Assembly: GCF_003063505.1 (NCBI RefSeq)
Contig: NZ_NERW01000003.1
Coordinates: 806,001-870,000 of the forward strand
From: Limnohabitans sp. T6-20
GTDB taxonomy: Bacteria > Pseudomonadota > Gammaproteobacteria > Burkholderiales > Burkholderiaceae_C
Reading direction: 5' to 3'
DNA length: 64,000 nt
Shown: in pieces, positions 54,542 to 63,979 of the stretch
Layout of the letters: every line of letters starts with the position of its first letter
How positions within the stretch are numbered: position 1 is the stretch's first letter
Translations under genes and position numbers: made by a program
The notes under the pieces: model-generated
What the model was told of the DNA's origin: nothing
Databases searched by the model: none
Seen by the model: only the letters and a program-made list of their open reading frames with translations

Positions 54542-55491
54542 AAACGCTTCGTCTGTTTCGCTGGGTAGTTTTCACTGTGCTTTTGATGCTCGCTGCAGGC
54601 ATTGGCCTGTCGTGGGCACCCGATCGCAGCGTGGAAAGCCTAAAGGCCCGCTGGGCCACAGCACCGTCCCAATTCATTGCCTTGCAAGGCATGCAAGTGC
54701 ACCTGCGCGACGAAGGCGCGCGCGACGACTCCGAACCCATCGTGCTGATCCACGGCACATCGGCCAGCCTGCACACCTGGGACGGGTGGAGCGAGGCGCT
54801 CAAGGGTCAACGCCGCGTCATCCGCATGGACTTGCCGGGCTTTGGCCTCACAGGCCCCGCGCCCGATGGTGACTACCGGATGGAACGCTACGCCGACTTC
54901 ATCGCTGCCCTGATGGACCAGCTGGGCGTGCGCCGTGCGGTGCTGGCGGGTAATTCGCTGGGTGGCGGCATCGCCTGGCACACTGCGGTGCGTCATCCCG
55001 AGCGGGTCAGCCGTCTGGTGCTGGTGGACGCCACCGGTTACCCCCTGCAATCGACCTCGGTGCCGCTGGGCTTTCGGCTGGCGCAGATTGACTGGCTCCA
55101 ACCCCTGATGAGCCAGCTACTGCCACGGCGCATGATCGAGTCCAGCGTGCGCAGCGTCTACGCAGACCCGGGCAAAGTGACGCCGGAACTGGTGGACCGG
55201 TACTACGAACTGACCCTGCGCGCAGGCAACCGCGTGAGCCTGAGCCAACGCCTGAAGCTGCGCGAAACCGACGAACAATATGCAGGACTGATCAAGACCA
55301 TCCGGCAACCCACGCTGATTCTCTGGGGCGCACAAGACCAGCTCATCACCGAGCCGTCGGGCCAGCGCTTTCACCAGGACATCGCGGGCAGCCAATACGT
55401 GGTGTTTGACGCGCTGGGCCATGTGCCGCAAGAAGAAGACCCGAAACGCAGTGTGGTGCCGGTGCTGAAATTTTTGGCTTCAAGCCGCTGA
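54538..55491 (+). CDS. Alpha/beta-fold hydrolase with N-terminal membrane anchor
   Basis: This 317-residue hydrolase starts with a hydrophobic helix (RWVVFTVLLMLAAGIGLSWA). It then has the oxyanion IVLIHGTSASLHTWDGW, the nucleophile S140 in GNSLGG, the acid in LILWGAQDQLITEP and the histidine in LGHVPQEEDP. Substrate unknown; family members are esterases, lipases or dehalogenase-like. It overlaps yqaA by ATGA, so both may act at the membrane. A strong terminator follows. Confidence 0.88.
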   Translation: MKTLRLFRWVVFTVLLMLAAGIGLSWAPDRSVESLKARWATAPSQFIALQGMQVHLRDEGARDDSEPIVLIHGTSASLHTWDGWSEALKGQRRVIRMDLPGFGLTGPAPDGDYRMERYADFIAALMDQLGVRRAVLAGNSLGGGIAWHTAVRHPERVSRLVLVDATGYPLQSTSVPLGFRLAQIDWLQPLMSQLLPRRMIESSVRSVYADPGKVTPELVDRYYELTLRAGNRVSLSQRLKLRETDEQYAGLIKTIRQPTLILWGAQDQLITEPSGQRFHQDIAGSQYVVFDALGHVPQEEDPKRSVVPVLKFLASSR

Positions 55492-55527
55492 GCAGAGCCC
55501 GTCCAGCTCGCCCTGCCGACGACGCAC

Positions 55528-55556
55528 AAAAAAACCGCGCCAAGGCGCGGTTTTTT
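55528..55556. terminator. Bidirectional intrinsic terminator between hydrolase and ychF
   Basis: AAAAAACCGCGCC-AA-GGCGCGGTTTTTT is a strong GC stem with A- and T-tracts, placed between the convergent hydrolase and ychF genes. Confidence 0.88.
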
Positions 55557-55575
55557 GCGGGGATTTGAAGTCAAC

Positions 55576-56667
55576 TCAAGAGCTGAACAAAAAGTTCATC
55601 ACGTCGCCGTCTTTCACGACATATTCCTTGCCTTCAGCGCGCATCTTGCCCGCGTCTTTGGCGCCCTGCTCGCCCTTGAAGGCAATGAAGTCGTCAAACG
55701 CGATGGTTTGGGCGCGGATGTAGCCCTTCTCGAAGTCCGTGTGGATCACGCCAGCCGCTTGCGGGCCCGTATCGCCCACATGGATGGTCCAGGCGCGCAC
55801 TTCCTTCACACCGGCGGTGAAATAGGTTTGCAGGCCCAGCAAGGTATAGGCGGAACGAATGAGGCGGTTCAGGCCTGGCTCGTCCTGGCCCAATTCCTTC
55901 AAAAACTCCAAGCGATCAGCGTCTTCCATCTCGGACAACTCGGCCTCGATCTTGGCGCAAATAGCCACCACGGGCGCATTTTGCTTTGCTGCAAAGGCCT
56001 TCAAGCGGTCGAGGAAGGGGTTGTTCTCGAAGCCGTCTTCCGACACGTTGGCAACAAACATGGCGGGCTTGGCCGTGATGAAGAAGAACTGCTTGAGCTC
56101 GGCGCGCTCTTCTTTGCTGAAGTCGATGGTGCGCACCGGCTGGGTGTCGTTCAGTGCCGTCTGGCACTTTTCCAGGATCGCCATTTGCTTGACAGCATCC
56201 TTGTCGCCGGAGCGGGCGATTTTGCTCACGCGGTGGATGGCTTTTTCAACGGCGGCCAGGTCGGCCAGGCACAGCTCGGTCTGGATGACCTCGATGTCGG
56301 CAATCGGGTCCACCTTGTTGGCCACGTGGATCACGTTGTCGTCTTCAAAGCAGCGCACCACGTTGACGATGGCGTCGGTTTCGCGGATGTGCGCCAAGAA
56401 CTTGTTGCCCAGGCCCTCGCCCGTGCTGGCCCCGGCCACCAGACCAGCGATGTCCACAAACTCGACGATGGCGGGCACGATGCGCTCGGGCGTGATGATC
56501 TCGGCCAGCTGCTGCAAGCGCGGATCAGGCACTTCCACCACGCCTGTGTTGGGCTCGATCGTGCAAAAAGGGTAGTTCTCGGCGGCAATGCCGGCTTTGG
56601 TCAGGGCGTTGAAAAGGGTGGATTTGCCAACGTTGGGCAAACCCACGATGCCGCATTTGAGGCTCAT
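55576..56667 (-). CDS. ychF: Redox-regulated ATPase YchF
   Basis: This 363-residue Obg-family protein has P-loop [40 protein letters not shown] (G3) and ends with the TGS-like [17 protein letters not shown]. In place of the G4 NKxD there is an NxxE-type motif, so it prefers ATP. It binds ribosomes and modulates the oxidative-stress response. The ATG at 56667 gives the family's usual length; the upstream gap carries a REP pair. Confidence 0.95.
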   Translation of the reverse strand: MSLKCGIVGLPNVGKSTLFNALTKAGIAAENYPFCTIEPNTGVVEVPDPRLQQLAEIITPERIVPAIVEFVDIAGLVAGASTGEGLGNKFLAHIRETDAIVNVVRCFEDDNVIHVANKVDPIADIEVIQTELCLADLAAVEKAIHRVSKIARSGDKDAVKQMAILEKCQTALNDTQPVRTIDFSKEERAELKQFFFITAKPAMFVANVSEDGFENNPFLDRLKAFAAKQNAPVVAICAKIEAELSEMEDADRLEFLKELGQDEPGLNRLIRSAYTLLGLQTYFTAGVKEVRAWTIHVGDTGPQAAGVIHTDFEKGYIRAQTIAFDDFIAFKGEQGAKDAGKMRAEGKEYVVKDGDVMNFLFSS

Positions 56668-56749
56668 GGAAGGCTTTCGGTGATTCGGGAGATAAGCCGG
56701 GATTTTAACGGGTGCCCTCAGTCCGCCCATCCATGCAGCGCTGACTGTC

Positions 56750-56823
56750 GTGGGAGCGCGCCCCTGCTCGCAAATGCCTGACTGGGCCCATGCAGGCATT
56801 CGGCCGCAGGGGCGGCCTCCCAC
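56750..56823. repeat. REP-like inverted pair B (REPIN)
   Basis: GTGGGAGCGCGCCCCTGCTC at 56750 is inverted against a mate ending GGCGGCCTCCCAC at 56823. A nested inner dyad AATGCCTG/CAGGCATT lies between them. The structure matches pair A and sits in the divergent gap between ychF and the UbiH-like gene. Confidence 0.65.
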
Positions 56824-56895
56824 AAGGGTCAAGGGTCGGCCCGGGTATCGGCTTGTAGCCCACCTGTCATTCGGGTGCCACCTACAATGCGGGTC

Positions 56896-58062
56896 ATGGC
56901 AAACCCTCCCGATATTTGCATCCGTGGCGCTGGCATAGTGGGTCGCACACTGGCCTTGCTGCTGGCCCGTGAACGGCTGAACGTGGCCTTGGTCGAGTCC
57001 CCCACCAAGCCCACGGTGCCCGATGTGCGTGCTTATTCATTGAACGGCGCGGCCATGGCCATGCTGCAAGACCTGCGCTGCTGGCCCGACAGCCCTGCCG
57101 TCACGCCCGTGCACCGCATGCAGGTGTGGGGCGACCACGGCGGCCAACTGAATTTTGGAGCCCAAGAACAAGGCGTGGGCGAACTCAACTGGATGGTGGA
57201 TGTGCCCGTGCTGGAAGCACTCTTGGCCGCTGCGGTGAAGTTTCAGCCGCACATTGAGGTGGTGCCAGCCCCAGTAGCCGCACCGTTGACGGTGGTGTGC
57301 GAAGGCCGTGCCAGCCAGACCCGGGCCGAGTTGGGTGTGGCGTTTGACATCACCCATTACGAACAACACGCCGTGGCCGCCCGCTTGGTGTGCGAGCAAA
57401 CCCATGAAGGCATTGCCCGGCAATGGTTTGGCTGGAGCCAAGTGCCCGGTCTGTCGCAGCCGCAAGCCGAAATTTTGGCCCTGCTGCCTTTGAGCGGCGA
57501 AGGTGGACGCGAGGTCGCTCTGGTCTGGTCGGTGCACCCGCTGCGCGCGCAAGAATTGATGGCTTTGCCGCCCGAGTCGTTTGCTGGCGAACTCGGTCAG
57601 GCTTGTGGCCTAGCATTGGGCCGCATGACCTTGTCTGCAGAGCGCGCCGTCTGGCCGCTGCAACTGGCCCGCGCCGAGCGCTGGATTGGTGCGATGCCCG
57701 GCACTGCCAAACAGTCGTTTGCCTTGGCAGGTGATGCGGCCCACGCACTGCACCCCTTGGCAGGCCAGGGGCTGAACGTGGGTCTGGCCGATGTGGCCGA
57801 GCTGGTCCGCGTGATCCGGGCCAAGGAATTCTGGCGTCCATTGAATGACTTGAAACTGCTGCGCCGCTACGAGCGCGCCCGTCAGGCCGACGTGCAGGCC
57901 ATGGGCCTGGTCACCGACGGTTTGCAGCGCCTGTTTGCGCAACCTGGCCCTGTGTGGCAAAACCTGCGCAATTGGGGCATGCGCGGCTTTGACCGCAGCG
58001 GCCCGATCAAACAATGGATGACGCAACAAGCCATGGGCAAAACAAGCTCTGGCCTGCATTGA
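56896..58062 (+). CDS. UbiH/UbiF-family FAD monooxygenase
   Basis: This 388-residue flavoprotein has the dinucleotide-binding [20 protein letters not shown] and the ribityl-contact [20 protein letters not shown] of the ubiquinone hydroxylase family. Sequences like DVPVLEALL and [13 protein letters not shown] follow the UbiH fold. It probably hydroxylates a ubiquinone precursor; which ring position cannot be told. The TACAAT at 56883-56888 lies seven bases before ATG 56896, consistent with a leaderless transcript. It is divergent from ychF and precedes dsbC-like by 44 bases. Confidence 0.82.
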   Translation: MANPPDICIRGAGIVGRTLALLLARERLNVALVESPTKPTVPDVRAYSLNGAAMAMLQDLRCWPDSPAVTPVHRMQVWGDHGGQLNFGAQEQGVGELNWMVDVPVLEALLAAAVKFQPHIEVVPAPVAAPLTVVCEGRASQTRAELGVAFDITHYEQHAVAARLVCEQTHEGIARQWFGWSQVPGLSQPQAEILALLPLSGEGGREVALVWSVHPLRAQELMALPPESFAGELGQACGLALGRMTLSAERAVWPLQLARAERWIGAMPGTAKQSFALAGDAAHALHPLAGQGLNVGLADVAELVRVIRAKEFWRPLNDLKLLRRYERARQADVQAMGLVTDGLQRLFAQPGPVWQNLRNWGMRGFDRSGPIKQWMTQQAMGKTSSGLH

Positions 58063-58106
58063 TTCCGCTTTGCAACACCACCCTTTTTGACCTCGAAAGA
58101 AATCCG

Positions 58107-58823
58107 ATGAAGTTTGTCCGTTTGATGCTGATGTCGCTCGTGGCGTTGGCATCCCTGTCGATGAGCCCTGCCTTTGCCCAGGAAGCGACCTTGCGCAAAA
58201 ACCTGAGCGAACGCCTGCCCAACTTGCCCAAGATCGATGAGGTCAGCAAAACACCCATGAACGGCCTGTACGAGCTGCGCATGGGCAACGACGTGATGTA
58301 CAGCGATGCCGAAGGCAACTTCCTGATCCAGGGTTCGCTGATCGACGTCAAGCAAAAACGCAACCTGACCGAAGAGCGCATGGAAAAACTGTCTTCCATT
58401 CCGTTTGACCAGTTGCCCCTGAAAAACTCCTTCACCCAAGTGCGTGGCAATGGCAAACGCAAGCTGGCCATCTTTGCCGACCCCAACTGCGGCTACTGCA
58501 AGCGCTTTGAGAAAGACCTGCAAAAGCTCGAAAACGTGACGATCTACCACCTGCTTTACCCCATCTTGGGCGACGACTCCAAAACCAAATCCAAAAACAT
58601 CTGGTGCGCCAAAGACAAGGCCAAGGTCTGGAACGACTGGATGATCAACGGCACGCCCCCTGTGGCGGCCAACTGCGACACGAGCGCCGTGGATGCCAAC
58701 GTCGAATTTGGCAAAAAACAACGCATCACCGGCACCCCCACGCTGCTGTTTGCCGATGGCTCTCGCGTGCCCGGCGCTGTGCCGATTGCCCAAGTCGAAA
58801 AAATGCTGACTGACATCAAATGA
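58107..58823 (+). CDS. DsbC/G-type thiol:disulfide interchange protein
   Basis: This 238-residue periplasmic protein has a signal peptide (ending PAFAQ), an N-terminal dimerisation domain, and a thioredoxin fold with the redox site C128-G-Y-C131 (FADPNCGYCKRFEKDL) and the cis-proline TGTPTLLFADG. A second Cys pair (NIWCAKD, VAANCDT) is in the usual place. It isomerises wrong disulfides in exported proteins. It precedes the DUF3429 gene with an overlap (ATGA). Confidence 0.92.
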   Translation: MKFVRLMLMSLVALASLSMSPAFAQEATLRKNLSERLPNLPKIDEVSKTPMNGLYELRMGNDVMYSDAEGNFLIQGSLIDVKQKRNLTEERMEKLSSIPFDQLPLKNSFTQVRGNGKRKLAIFADPNCGYCKRFEKDLQKLENVTIYHLLYPILGDDSKTKSKNIWCAKDKAKVWNDWMINGTPPVAANCDTSAVDANVEFGKKQRITGTPTLLFADGSRVPGAVPIAQVEKMLTDIK

Positions 58824-59275
58824 ACACACACCACCCCGAAGACCCCACTTGGCAATTGATCCGTCGTCTGGGCTACGCCGGACTGATCCCGTTTGTGTTT
58901 CTGGCGCTGTGCCTGTGGTCGGTGGGTCCAGACCTGCACCCCTATGTGGCGCTGTCCATGCAAAGCTATGGCGCGGTCATCGTGTCCTTTTTGGGCGGCA
59001 TTCATTGGGGCGTGGGCTTTCGCAACGCACTGATCACACCTGCCGCACCACGCATCCACTTCACTTGGGGCGTTGTGCCCACCTTGCTGGCATGGGTGGC
59101 CGTGATGATGCCGGCTTTTGCCGGTTTGCCTTTGCTGGGCTTTGTGCTGATCGGCTGCTACGTGATGGACCGCCGCACCTGGCCTGCCGCAGGTCTGGCC
59201 CCCTGGCTGCCGATGCGCTTGCAATTGACCATCGTGGCCTCGCTCAGCTGCTTTCTGGCAGCGGGTGCAACCTGA
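58820..59275 (+). CDS. DUF3429 domain membrane protein
   Basis: This 151-residue protein has four to five hydrophobic spans and the DUF3429 core MQSYGAVIVSFLGGIHWGVG followed by FTWGVVPTLLAWVAVMMP and LGFVLIGCYVMDRRTW. The family (which includes TMEM69-like mitochondrial proteins) has no defined role. It overlaps the dsbC-like gene by ATGA and is followed 12 bases later by the M61 peptidase. Confidence 0.88.
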   Translation: MNTHHPEDPTWQLIRRLGYAGLIPFVFLALCLWSVGPDLHPYVALSMQSYGAVIVSFLGGIHWGVGFRNALITPAAPRIHFTWGVVPTLLAWVAVMMPAFAGLPLLGFVLIGCYVMDRRTWPAAGLAPWLPMRLQLTIVASLSCFLAAGAT

Positions 59276-59287
59276 CAAGCATTGCCC

Positions 59288-61057
59288 ATGACCGCCCTCC
59301 ACTACACCGTTGAAGCCGCCGACCTGCATGCCCACCTGTTTCGGGTCTCGCTCAGCATCGCGCAACCCGCAGCACTGCAAACCGTGTCGCTGCCGGTGTG
59401 GATTCCGGGCAGTTATCTGGTGCGCGAATTTGCCAAAAATCTGCAACACCTGAGCGCCAAACAAGGCCGCCGCCAAGTCGCACTGACACAACGCGACAAA
59501 TGCACTTGGGACATCGCCTGCCAACCGGCCCAGCCCCTGGTGCTGAGCTACGAGGTCTATGCTTTTGACAACTCGGTGCGCACTGCCTGGCTGGACAACC
59601 AGCGCGGCTTTTTCAATGGCACAAGCCTGTGCCTGCGCGTGCACGGGCAAGAAGAACTGCCGCACCAATTGCAGTTGCAAGCCGTCCAAGGCCAGCCCGA
59701 CTGGCAAGCGGCCACCGGCCTGCAAGCAGTCAAAACCGACAAAAAAGGCTTTGGGCTATACCAGGCAACCCACTATGACGAACTGGTGGACTGCCCGGTG
59801 GAGCTGGGTGCGTTCTGGTCAGGCAGCTTTGTGGCCTGCGGCATCCCGCACCGCTTTGTGGTGGCCGGTGCCCTGCCCTCCTTCGACGGCGACCGCCTAC
59901 TGGCCGACACGCAAAAAATCTGCGAAGCCGAAATTCGTTTCTGGCATGGCAAAGGCCCACAAGCAGGCACCAAAGCGCCGCACAAAAATTACCTGTTCAT
60001 GCTCAACGCCGTGCACGACGGCTACGGCGGGCTGGAGCACCGCAATAGCACGGCCCTGATCTGCAACCGCGCCGACTTGCCGCGCATCACCAGCCAGCAT
60101 GGCAGCGCGCACACCAGCGAGGGCTACACCACGCTGCTGGGCCTGATCAGCCACGAGTACTTTCACACCTGGAACGTCAAGCAATTGCGCCCCGACGCTC
60201 TGGCGCGCTACGACTACGCGCAAGAGAACTACACCCAACTGCTGTGGTTTTTTGAAGGCTTCACCAGCTATTACGACGACCTGCTGCTGCGCCGCGCAGG
60301 GCTGATCAACGACGCCGCTTACATCAAGCTGCTGGGCAAAGCCATCGCTCAGGTGCAGCAAACGCCGGGCCGCCATGTGCAAACCGTGGCGCAAGCCAGC
60401 TTTGACGCCTGGGTCAAGTACTACCGCCAGGACGAGAACACCCCCAATGCCACGGTGAGCTACTACACCAAGGGCTCACTGGTGGCGCTGTGCCTGGACC
60501 TGTCATTGCGCCAGGAAAACCAGACACTCGACAACGTGATGCGCGGCCTGTGGAAGCGCTGCAAGGCTGGCCCCATGCGCGAGCAAGACCTGCTGGACGA
60601 ACTGCAGGCCCTCACAGGCCGCAGCTGGCACAGCGAGATCAAGTCCTGGGTGCACAGCACGCAAGATTTGCCGCTGCGCGAATTGCTGACGGCACATGGT
60701 GTCAGTATCGATGTCGAAATAGCCACCATGCCCCAGCGCCTGGGCCTGCGCGTGAGCGAAACCGGGGGCAGCGTTCAGATCAAAGGCGTGCTGCGCGGCA
60801 GCGCCGCCGAAGCCGCAGGGCTGGCCGCTGGCGATGAATGGCTGGGGCTGGACGTGGGGGCCAAAGGCCAGGGCGGCAGCTGGCGTCTGAGCAAACTCGA
60901 CGACCTGCCCGCGCTGCTGGGCAAGGAACACCGTCTGGTGGCGCTGGTCTCACGCGACAAACGCCTGCTGCGCTTGCCTTTGAAAGTGCCCGAACAAGCC
61001 AGCGGCTGGAAACTGGGCCTGAGCGCCGACCGCAAAGCAGGCTGGCCTGCGGCCTGA
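59288..61057 (+). CDS. M61 family metallopeptidase with C-terminal PDZ domain
   Basis: This 589-residue protein has the M61 N-terminal beta domain (VSLPVWIPGSYLVREFAKNL), the zinc-binding HEYFH at 289-293 (LISHEYFHTWNVKQLRPD), the downstream LWFFEGFTSYYDDL (third ligand glutamate) and a PDZ-like domain near 480-530 (LGLRVSETGGSVQIKGVLRG). The family includes glycyl aminopeptidases. No signal peptide is seen, so it is probably cytoplasmic. The ATG at 59288 was preferred over TTG 59282. Confidence 0.92.
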   Translation: MTALHYTVEAADLHAHLFRVSLSIAQPAALQTVSLPVWIPGSYLVREFAKNLQHLSAKQGRRQVALTQRDKCTWDIACQPAQPLVLSYEVYAFDNSVRTAWLDNQRGFFNGTSLCLRVHGQEELPHQLQLQAVQGQPDWQAATGLQAVKTDKKGFGLYQATHYDELVDCPVELGAFWSGSFVACGIPHRFVVAGALPSFDGDRLLADTQKICEAEIRFWHGKGPQAGTKAPHKNYLFMLNAVHDGYGGLEHRNSTALICNRADLPRITSQHGSAHTSEGYTTLLGLISHEYFHTWNVKQLRPDALARYDYAQENYTQLLWFFEGFTSYYDDLLLRRAGLINDAAYIKLLGKAIAQVQQTPGRHVQTVAQASFDAWVKYYRQDENTPNATVSYYTKGSLVALCLDLSLRQENQTLDNVMRGLWKRCKAGPMREQDLLDELQALTGRSWHSEIKSWVHSTQDLPLRELLTAHGVSIDVEIATMPQRLGLRVSETGGSVQIKGVLRGSAAEAAGLAAGDEWLGLDVGAKGQGGSWRLSKLDDLPALLGKEHRLVALVSRDKRLLRLPLKVPEQASGWKLGLSADRKAGWPAA

Positions 61058-61114
61058 GCGCTGCCCTGCTTCTTGCCATGCGGCCGAATGGGCGAAGTGG
61101 CTCCAACCACCCTT

Positions 61115-61137
61115 CGCGAGCAGGGGCTCGCTCCCAC
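61115..61137. repeat. REP-like single copy C
   Basis: The segment beginning CGCGAGCAGGGGCTCGCTCC and ending CAC is identical to the right half of pair A. A mate on the left (GGCCGAATGGGC region) is degenerate. It lies in the convergent gap between the M61 gene and paaK, with a 12-bp palindrome TGCCCATGGGCA at 61161-61172 beside it. Confidence 0.6.
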
Positions 61138-61189
61138 ATAGCCTGGCTCTCACACTGAAATGCCCATGGGCACTCAGTGATGAGTACCT

Positions 61190-62491
61190 TCACTTGCCGC
61201 GCAAATCCACCACGCGTTTGGCTTTGCCCTGGCTGCGCTCAACACCGCCTTCGGCCTTGAGCTCGATGGCCACGCTCGAGCCAATGTAGACCTTGATCTC
61301 GTGTTGCAGCATCTTGGCAGCCGCACGGGCTTCGATGCTGTCGGGTGACACGCCGGGTTTGGTTTCGATGACGACCTTCAAATCGTCCATCGGGCCTTCG
61401 CGGGTCAGCACGCACTGGTAGTGCGGGGCCAGTTCGCTGCGCTTCAAGATCAGCTCTTCGATCTGGCTGGGGAACACGTTCACGCCGCGAATGATCATCA
61501 TGTCGTCGCTGCGGCCGGTGATTTTTTCCATGCGGCGCATGGTGCGGGCGGTGCCGGGCAGCAGGCGCGTCAGATCGCGCGTGCGGTAGCGGATGATGGG
61601 CAGCGCTTCTTTGGTGAGGCTGGTGAACACCAGTTCGCCCATCTCACCGTCGGCCACAGGTTCGCCCGTTTCGGGGTTGATGATCTCGGGGTAGAAATGG
61701 TCTTCCCAGATGGTCGGGCCGTCTTTGGTCTCGATGCACTCGCTGGCCACGCCGGGGCCCATGACTTCAGACAGGCCATAGATGTCGACCGCGTCGATGG
61801 CCATGCGTTTTTCGATGGCGGCACGCATGTCGTTGGTCCAGGGCTCAGCGCCGAAGATGCCGATGCGCAGCGAAGAAGTCTTGGGATCGATGCCCTGGCG
61901 CTCGAACTCGTCGGCAATCGCCAGCATGTAGCTGGGCGTGACCATGATGATGTTGGACTTGAAATCCTGGATCAGCTGCACCTGGCGCTCGGTCTGGCCG
62001 CCGCCAAAAGGCACGACTGTGAGGCCCAGTTTTTCTGCGCCGTAGTGCGCGCCCATACCGCCAGTGAACAGGCCGTAGCCATAGCTCACATGCACCATGT
62101 CGCCAGGCTTTGCACCACCCGCGCGGATGCTGCGCGCCACCACGGTGGACCAGGTGTCGATGTCTTTGAGGGTGTAACCCACCACCGTGGGTTTGCCGGT
62201 GGTGCCGCTGGACGCGTGGATGCGGGCGCAGTTTTCACGCGACACGGCGAACATGCCAAAGGGGTAGCTGTCGCGCAGGTCCGACTTGGTGGTGAAGGGG
62301 AACTTGGCGATGTCGGCCAAGCTCTTGCAGTCGTCGGGGTGCACGCCTGCGGCATCGAACTTGGCGCGGTACACGGGCGAGTTGGCATAGGCGTGCTGCA
62401 AGGTTTGTTGCAGGCGCTTGAGCTGCAGGCTGCGCAGTTCGTCGATGCTGGCCTTTTCAATCGGCTCCAGGGGGAAGGCTTTTTGACTCAT
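61190..62491 (-). CDS. paaK: Phenylacetate--CoA ligase
   Basis: This 433-residue AMP-forming ligase has the P-loop ARIHASSGTTGKPTVVGYTL, the substrate region GLSEVMGPGVASECIE and the C-terminal GRSDDMMIIRGVNVFPSQIE typical of PaaK. It activates phenylacetate to phenylacetyl-CoA, the first step of the aerobic hybrid pathway. It is the last gene of paaG-paaI-paaK on the minus strand. Confidence 0.95.
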   Translation of the reverse strand: MSQKAFPLEPIEKASIDELRSLQLKRLQQTLQHAYANSPVYRAKFDAAGVHPDDCKSLADIAKFPFTTKSDLRDSYPFGMFAVSRENCARIHASSGTTGKPTVVGYTLKDIDTWSTVVARSIRAGGAKPGDMVHVSYGYGLFTGGMGAHYGAEKLGLTVVPFGGGQTERQVQLIQDFKSNIIMVTPSYMLAIADEFERQGIDPKTSSLRIGIFGAEPWTNDMRAAIEKRMAIDAVDIYGLSEVMGPGVASECIETKDGPTIWEDHFYPEIINPETGEPVADGEMGELVFTSLTKEALPIIRYRTRDLTRLLPGTARTMRRMEKITGRSDDMMIIRGVNVFPSQIEELILKRSELAPHYQCVLTREGPMDDLKVVIETKPGVSPDSIEARAAAKMLQHEIKVYIGSSVAIELKAEGGVERSQGKAKRVVDLRGK

Positions 62492-62551
62492 TCATAACTC
62501 CACTTGATCAGCGGGGGACAGGGCTGAAGACCGGTCCCCCAATTTGTTCAT

Positions 62552-62992
62552 TTATTCCGGCACCACGGTGCCTGGGATTTGTGCGCTCTTGCCACGGAAC
62601 ATGGCGATCACCTCACCATTTTGGTTGGTGACCTTCATGTCGTAGATGCCGTGGCGACCGCTCAGGGTCTGCTCAACGCCTTCGCAGGTCAGCACATCGC
62701 CCAGCTTGCCAGGCTTCAAAAACTCGATGCTGCAGCCTGCCGCCACCGCGTTCTTGTTGTAGCTGTTGCAAGCAAAGGCAAAGGTTGAATCGGCCAGCGT
62801 GAAGATGAAGCCGCCGTGGCAAATCTGGTGACCGTTCAGGTGCAGCGACTTGACCTCCATGCGCATCACGGCACGGCCCGGCTCGCAGGCCAGCAGCTCC
62901 ATGCCCATGGTGTCTTTGGAGGCCACGTCGACGGCGAACATGGTGTCGCCCACCAGGCGGGCAAGGGCTTGAGGATCAGCGGTGCTCATCAT
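62552..62992 (-). CDS. paaI: PaaI hydroxyphenylacetyl-CoA thioesterase
   Basis: This 146-residue hotdog-fold thioesterase has HLNGHQICHGGFIFTLADST with the catalytic Asp (D68) and GCSIEFLKPGKLGDVL. It hydrolyses stray aromatic CoA esters to recover CoA in the phenylacetate pathway. Two adjacent ATGs (62992, 62989) are possible starts. It lies between paaG (10 bases) and paaK (60 bases). Confidence 0.93.
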   Translation of the reverse strand: MMSTADPQALARLVGDTMFAVDVASKDTMGMELLACEPGRAVMRMEVKSLHLNGHQICHGGFIFTLADSTFAFACNSYNKNAVAAGCSIEFLKPGKLGDVLTCEGVEQTLSGRHGIYDMKVTNQNGEVIAMFRGKSAQIPGTVVPE

Positions 62993-63002
62993 TCGCCTTT
63001 GA

Positions 63003-63806
63003 TCATTCGCCAGTAAACAACGGGGCGCGCTTTTGCAAGAAGGCGTTCACGCCTTCCATGTAGTCGTGCGTTTTGCCCAGCGCCGATTGCGTGTCGCGCT
63101 CCACATTCAGGTGCGCGTCCAGCGAGCGGGTGCCCGCGTCGCGCAACAGGTGGCGCGTGGCGACCAGCGCCTTGGTTGGCATCACGGCCAACTTGTCGGC
63201 CATCGCCAACGCAGCGGCCACGCAGTCCTCAGCCACATCCCAGATCAGGCCCCACTCCTTGGCCTTGTCGGCGTTCAGCTTGTCACCCGTCATGGCCAAA
63301 GCCATGGCGCGGGGCAGGCCCAAGCGCTCCACCAGCAGCCAGCTGCCACCCGCGTCCGGAATCAGACCGATCTTGCTGAACGCCTGCACAAAACTGGCCG
63401 TGGGCGCGGCGATCGCGATGTCACAGGCCATGGCCACCGAGGCGCCTGCGCCAGCGGCCACGCCGTTGACGGCGCAGATCACGGGCATGCGCAACGACTG
63501 CAAACGGCGCGTGGTGGGGTTGAAAGCGTCGTGGATCACTGGGCCGGGATCAGCCCGTTCCAGCAAACCAGGGCCGGGGGTGAAGTCGAGTTCAGACAGA
63601 TCCAGACCGGCGCAAAAGCCGCGACCCGCGCCGGTCAGCACCAGGGCGCGCACGGCGGGGTTGGCTTCGGCCTGATCGAGCGCAGTCCACAGGCTGCTGT
63701 GCATCTCGCGGGTGAAGCTGTTGAGGGCCTGGGGGCGGTTGAGCGTGACCAGCGCCACGGCGCCTCGCACTTCGTACAACACCGATGGGGCGGCGGATTC
63801 GGTCAT
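63003..63806 (-). CDS. paaG: 2-(1,2-epoxy-1,2-dihydrophenyl)acetyl-CoA isomerase
   Basis: This 267-residue crotonase-family enzyme has VTLNRPQALNSFTREMHSSL, GRGFCAGLDLSEL, NPTTRRLQSLRMPVICAVNG and FSKIGLIPDAGGSWLLVERL, the PaaG features including the Asp instead of Glu. It isomerises the ring epoxide to the oxepin-CoA. It is the first gene of the minus-strand paa group; AGGAG precedes the ATG and a 28-bp dyad lies 29-56 bases upstream. Confidence 0.92.
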   Translation of the reverse strand: MTESAAPSVLYEVRGAVALVTLNRPQALNSFTREMHSSLWTALDQAEANPAVRALVLTGAGRGFCAGLDLSELDFTPGPGLLERADPGPVIHDAFNPTTRRLQSLRMPVICAVNGVAAGAGASVAMACDIAIAAPTASFVQAFSKIGLIPDAGGSWLLVERLGLPRAMALAMTGDKLNADKAKEWGLIWDVAEDCVAAALAMADKLAVMPTKALVATRHLLRDAGTRSLDAHLNVERDTQSALGKTHDYMEGVNAFLQKRAPLFTGE

Positions 63807-63834
63807 GGAAGTTCTCCTTACCCAGCGAATTTAC

Positions 63835-63862
63835 CATTAACCGACCGATCGGTTGGTTAATG
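63835..63862. promoter_or_regulatory. Candidate PaaR (TetR-family) operator
   Basis: A 28-bp near-perfect dyad: left arm CATTAACCGACCGA, right arm TCGGTTGGTTAATG; 13 of 14 pairs match. It lies in the divergent promoter region between paaG and the enoyl-CoA hydratase at the right edge. TetR-type PaaR regulators that sense phenylacetyl-CoA control paa genes in betaproteobacteria, which makes PaaR the likely binder. The regulator gene is outside the window. Confidence 0.6.
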
Positions 63863-63979
63863 TTTTCCCTATGTTGAGCTTTTGAACCGCGCGCGGCCTG
63901 CGCCGTATTTGACAGTCCGGCGGCAGCTGCTGCGGGTATAGTGGAATGCGATATTCAACTCTGATCGATGGAGAGCGTC

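Noticed and set aside
61153..61179. Palindrome near TGCCCATGGGCA as terminator of the paa operon
   Set aside because: Strong symmetry, but there is no T-tract on either side and the outer arms are out of register by one base.
63909..63942. TTGACA (63909-63914) and TATAGT (63937-63942) as a sigma-70 promoter for the right-edge gene
   Set aside because: The spacer is 22 bases, too long for a canonical promoter; the boxes may work separately or not at all.
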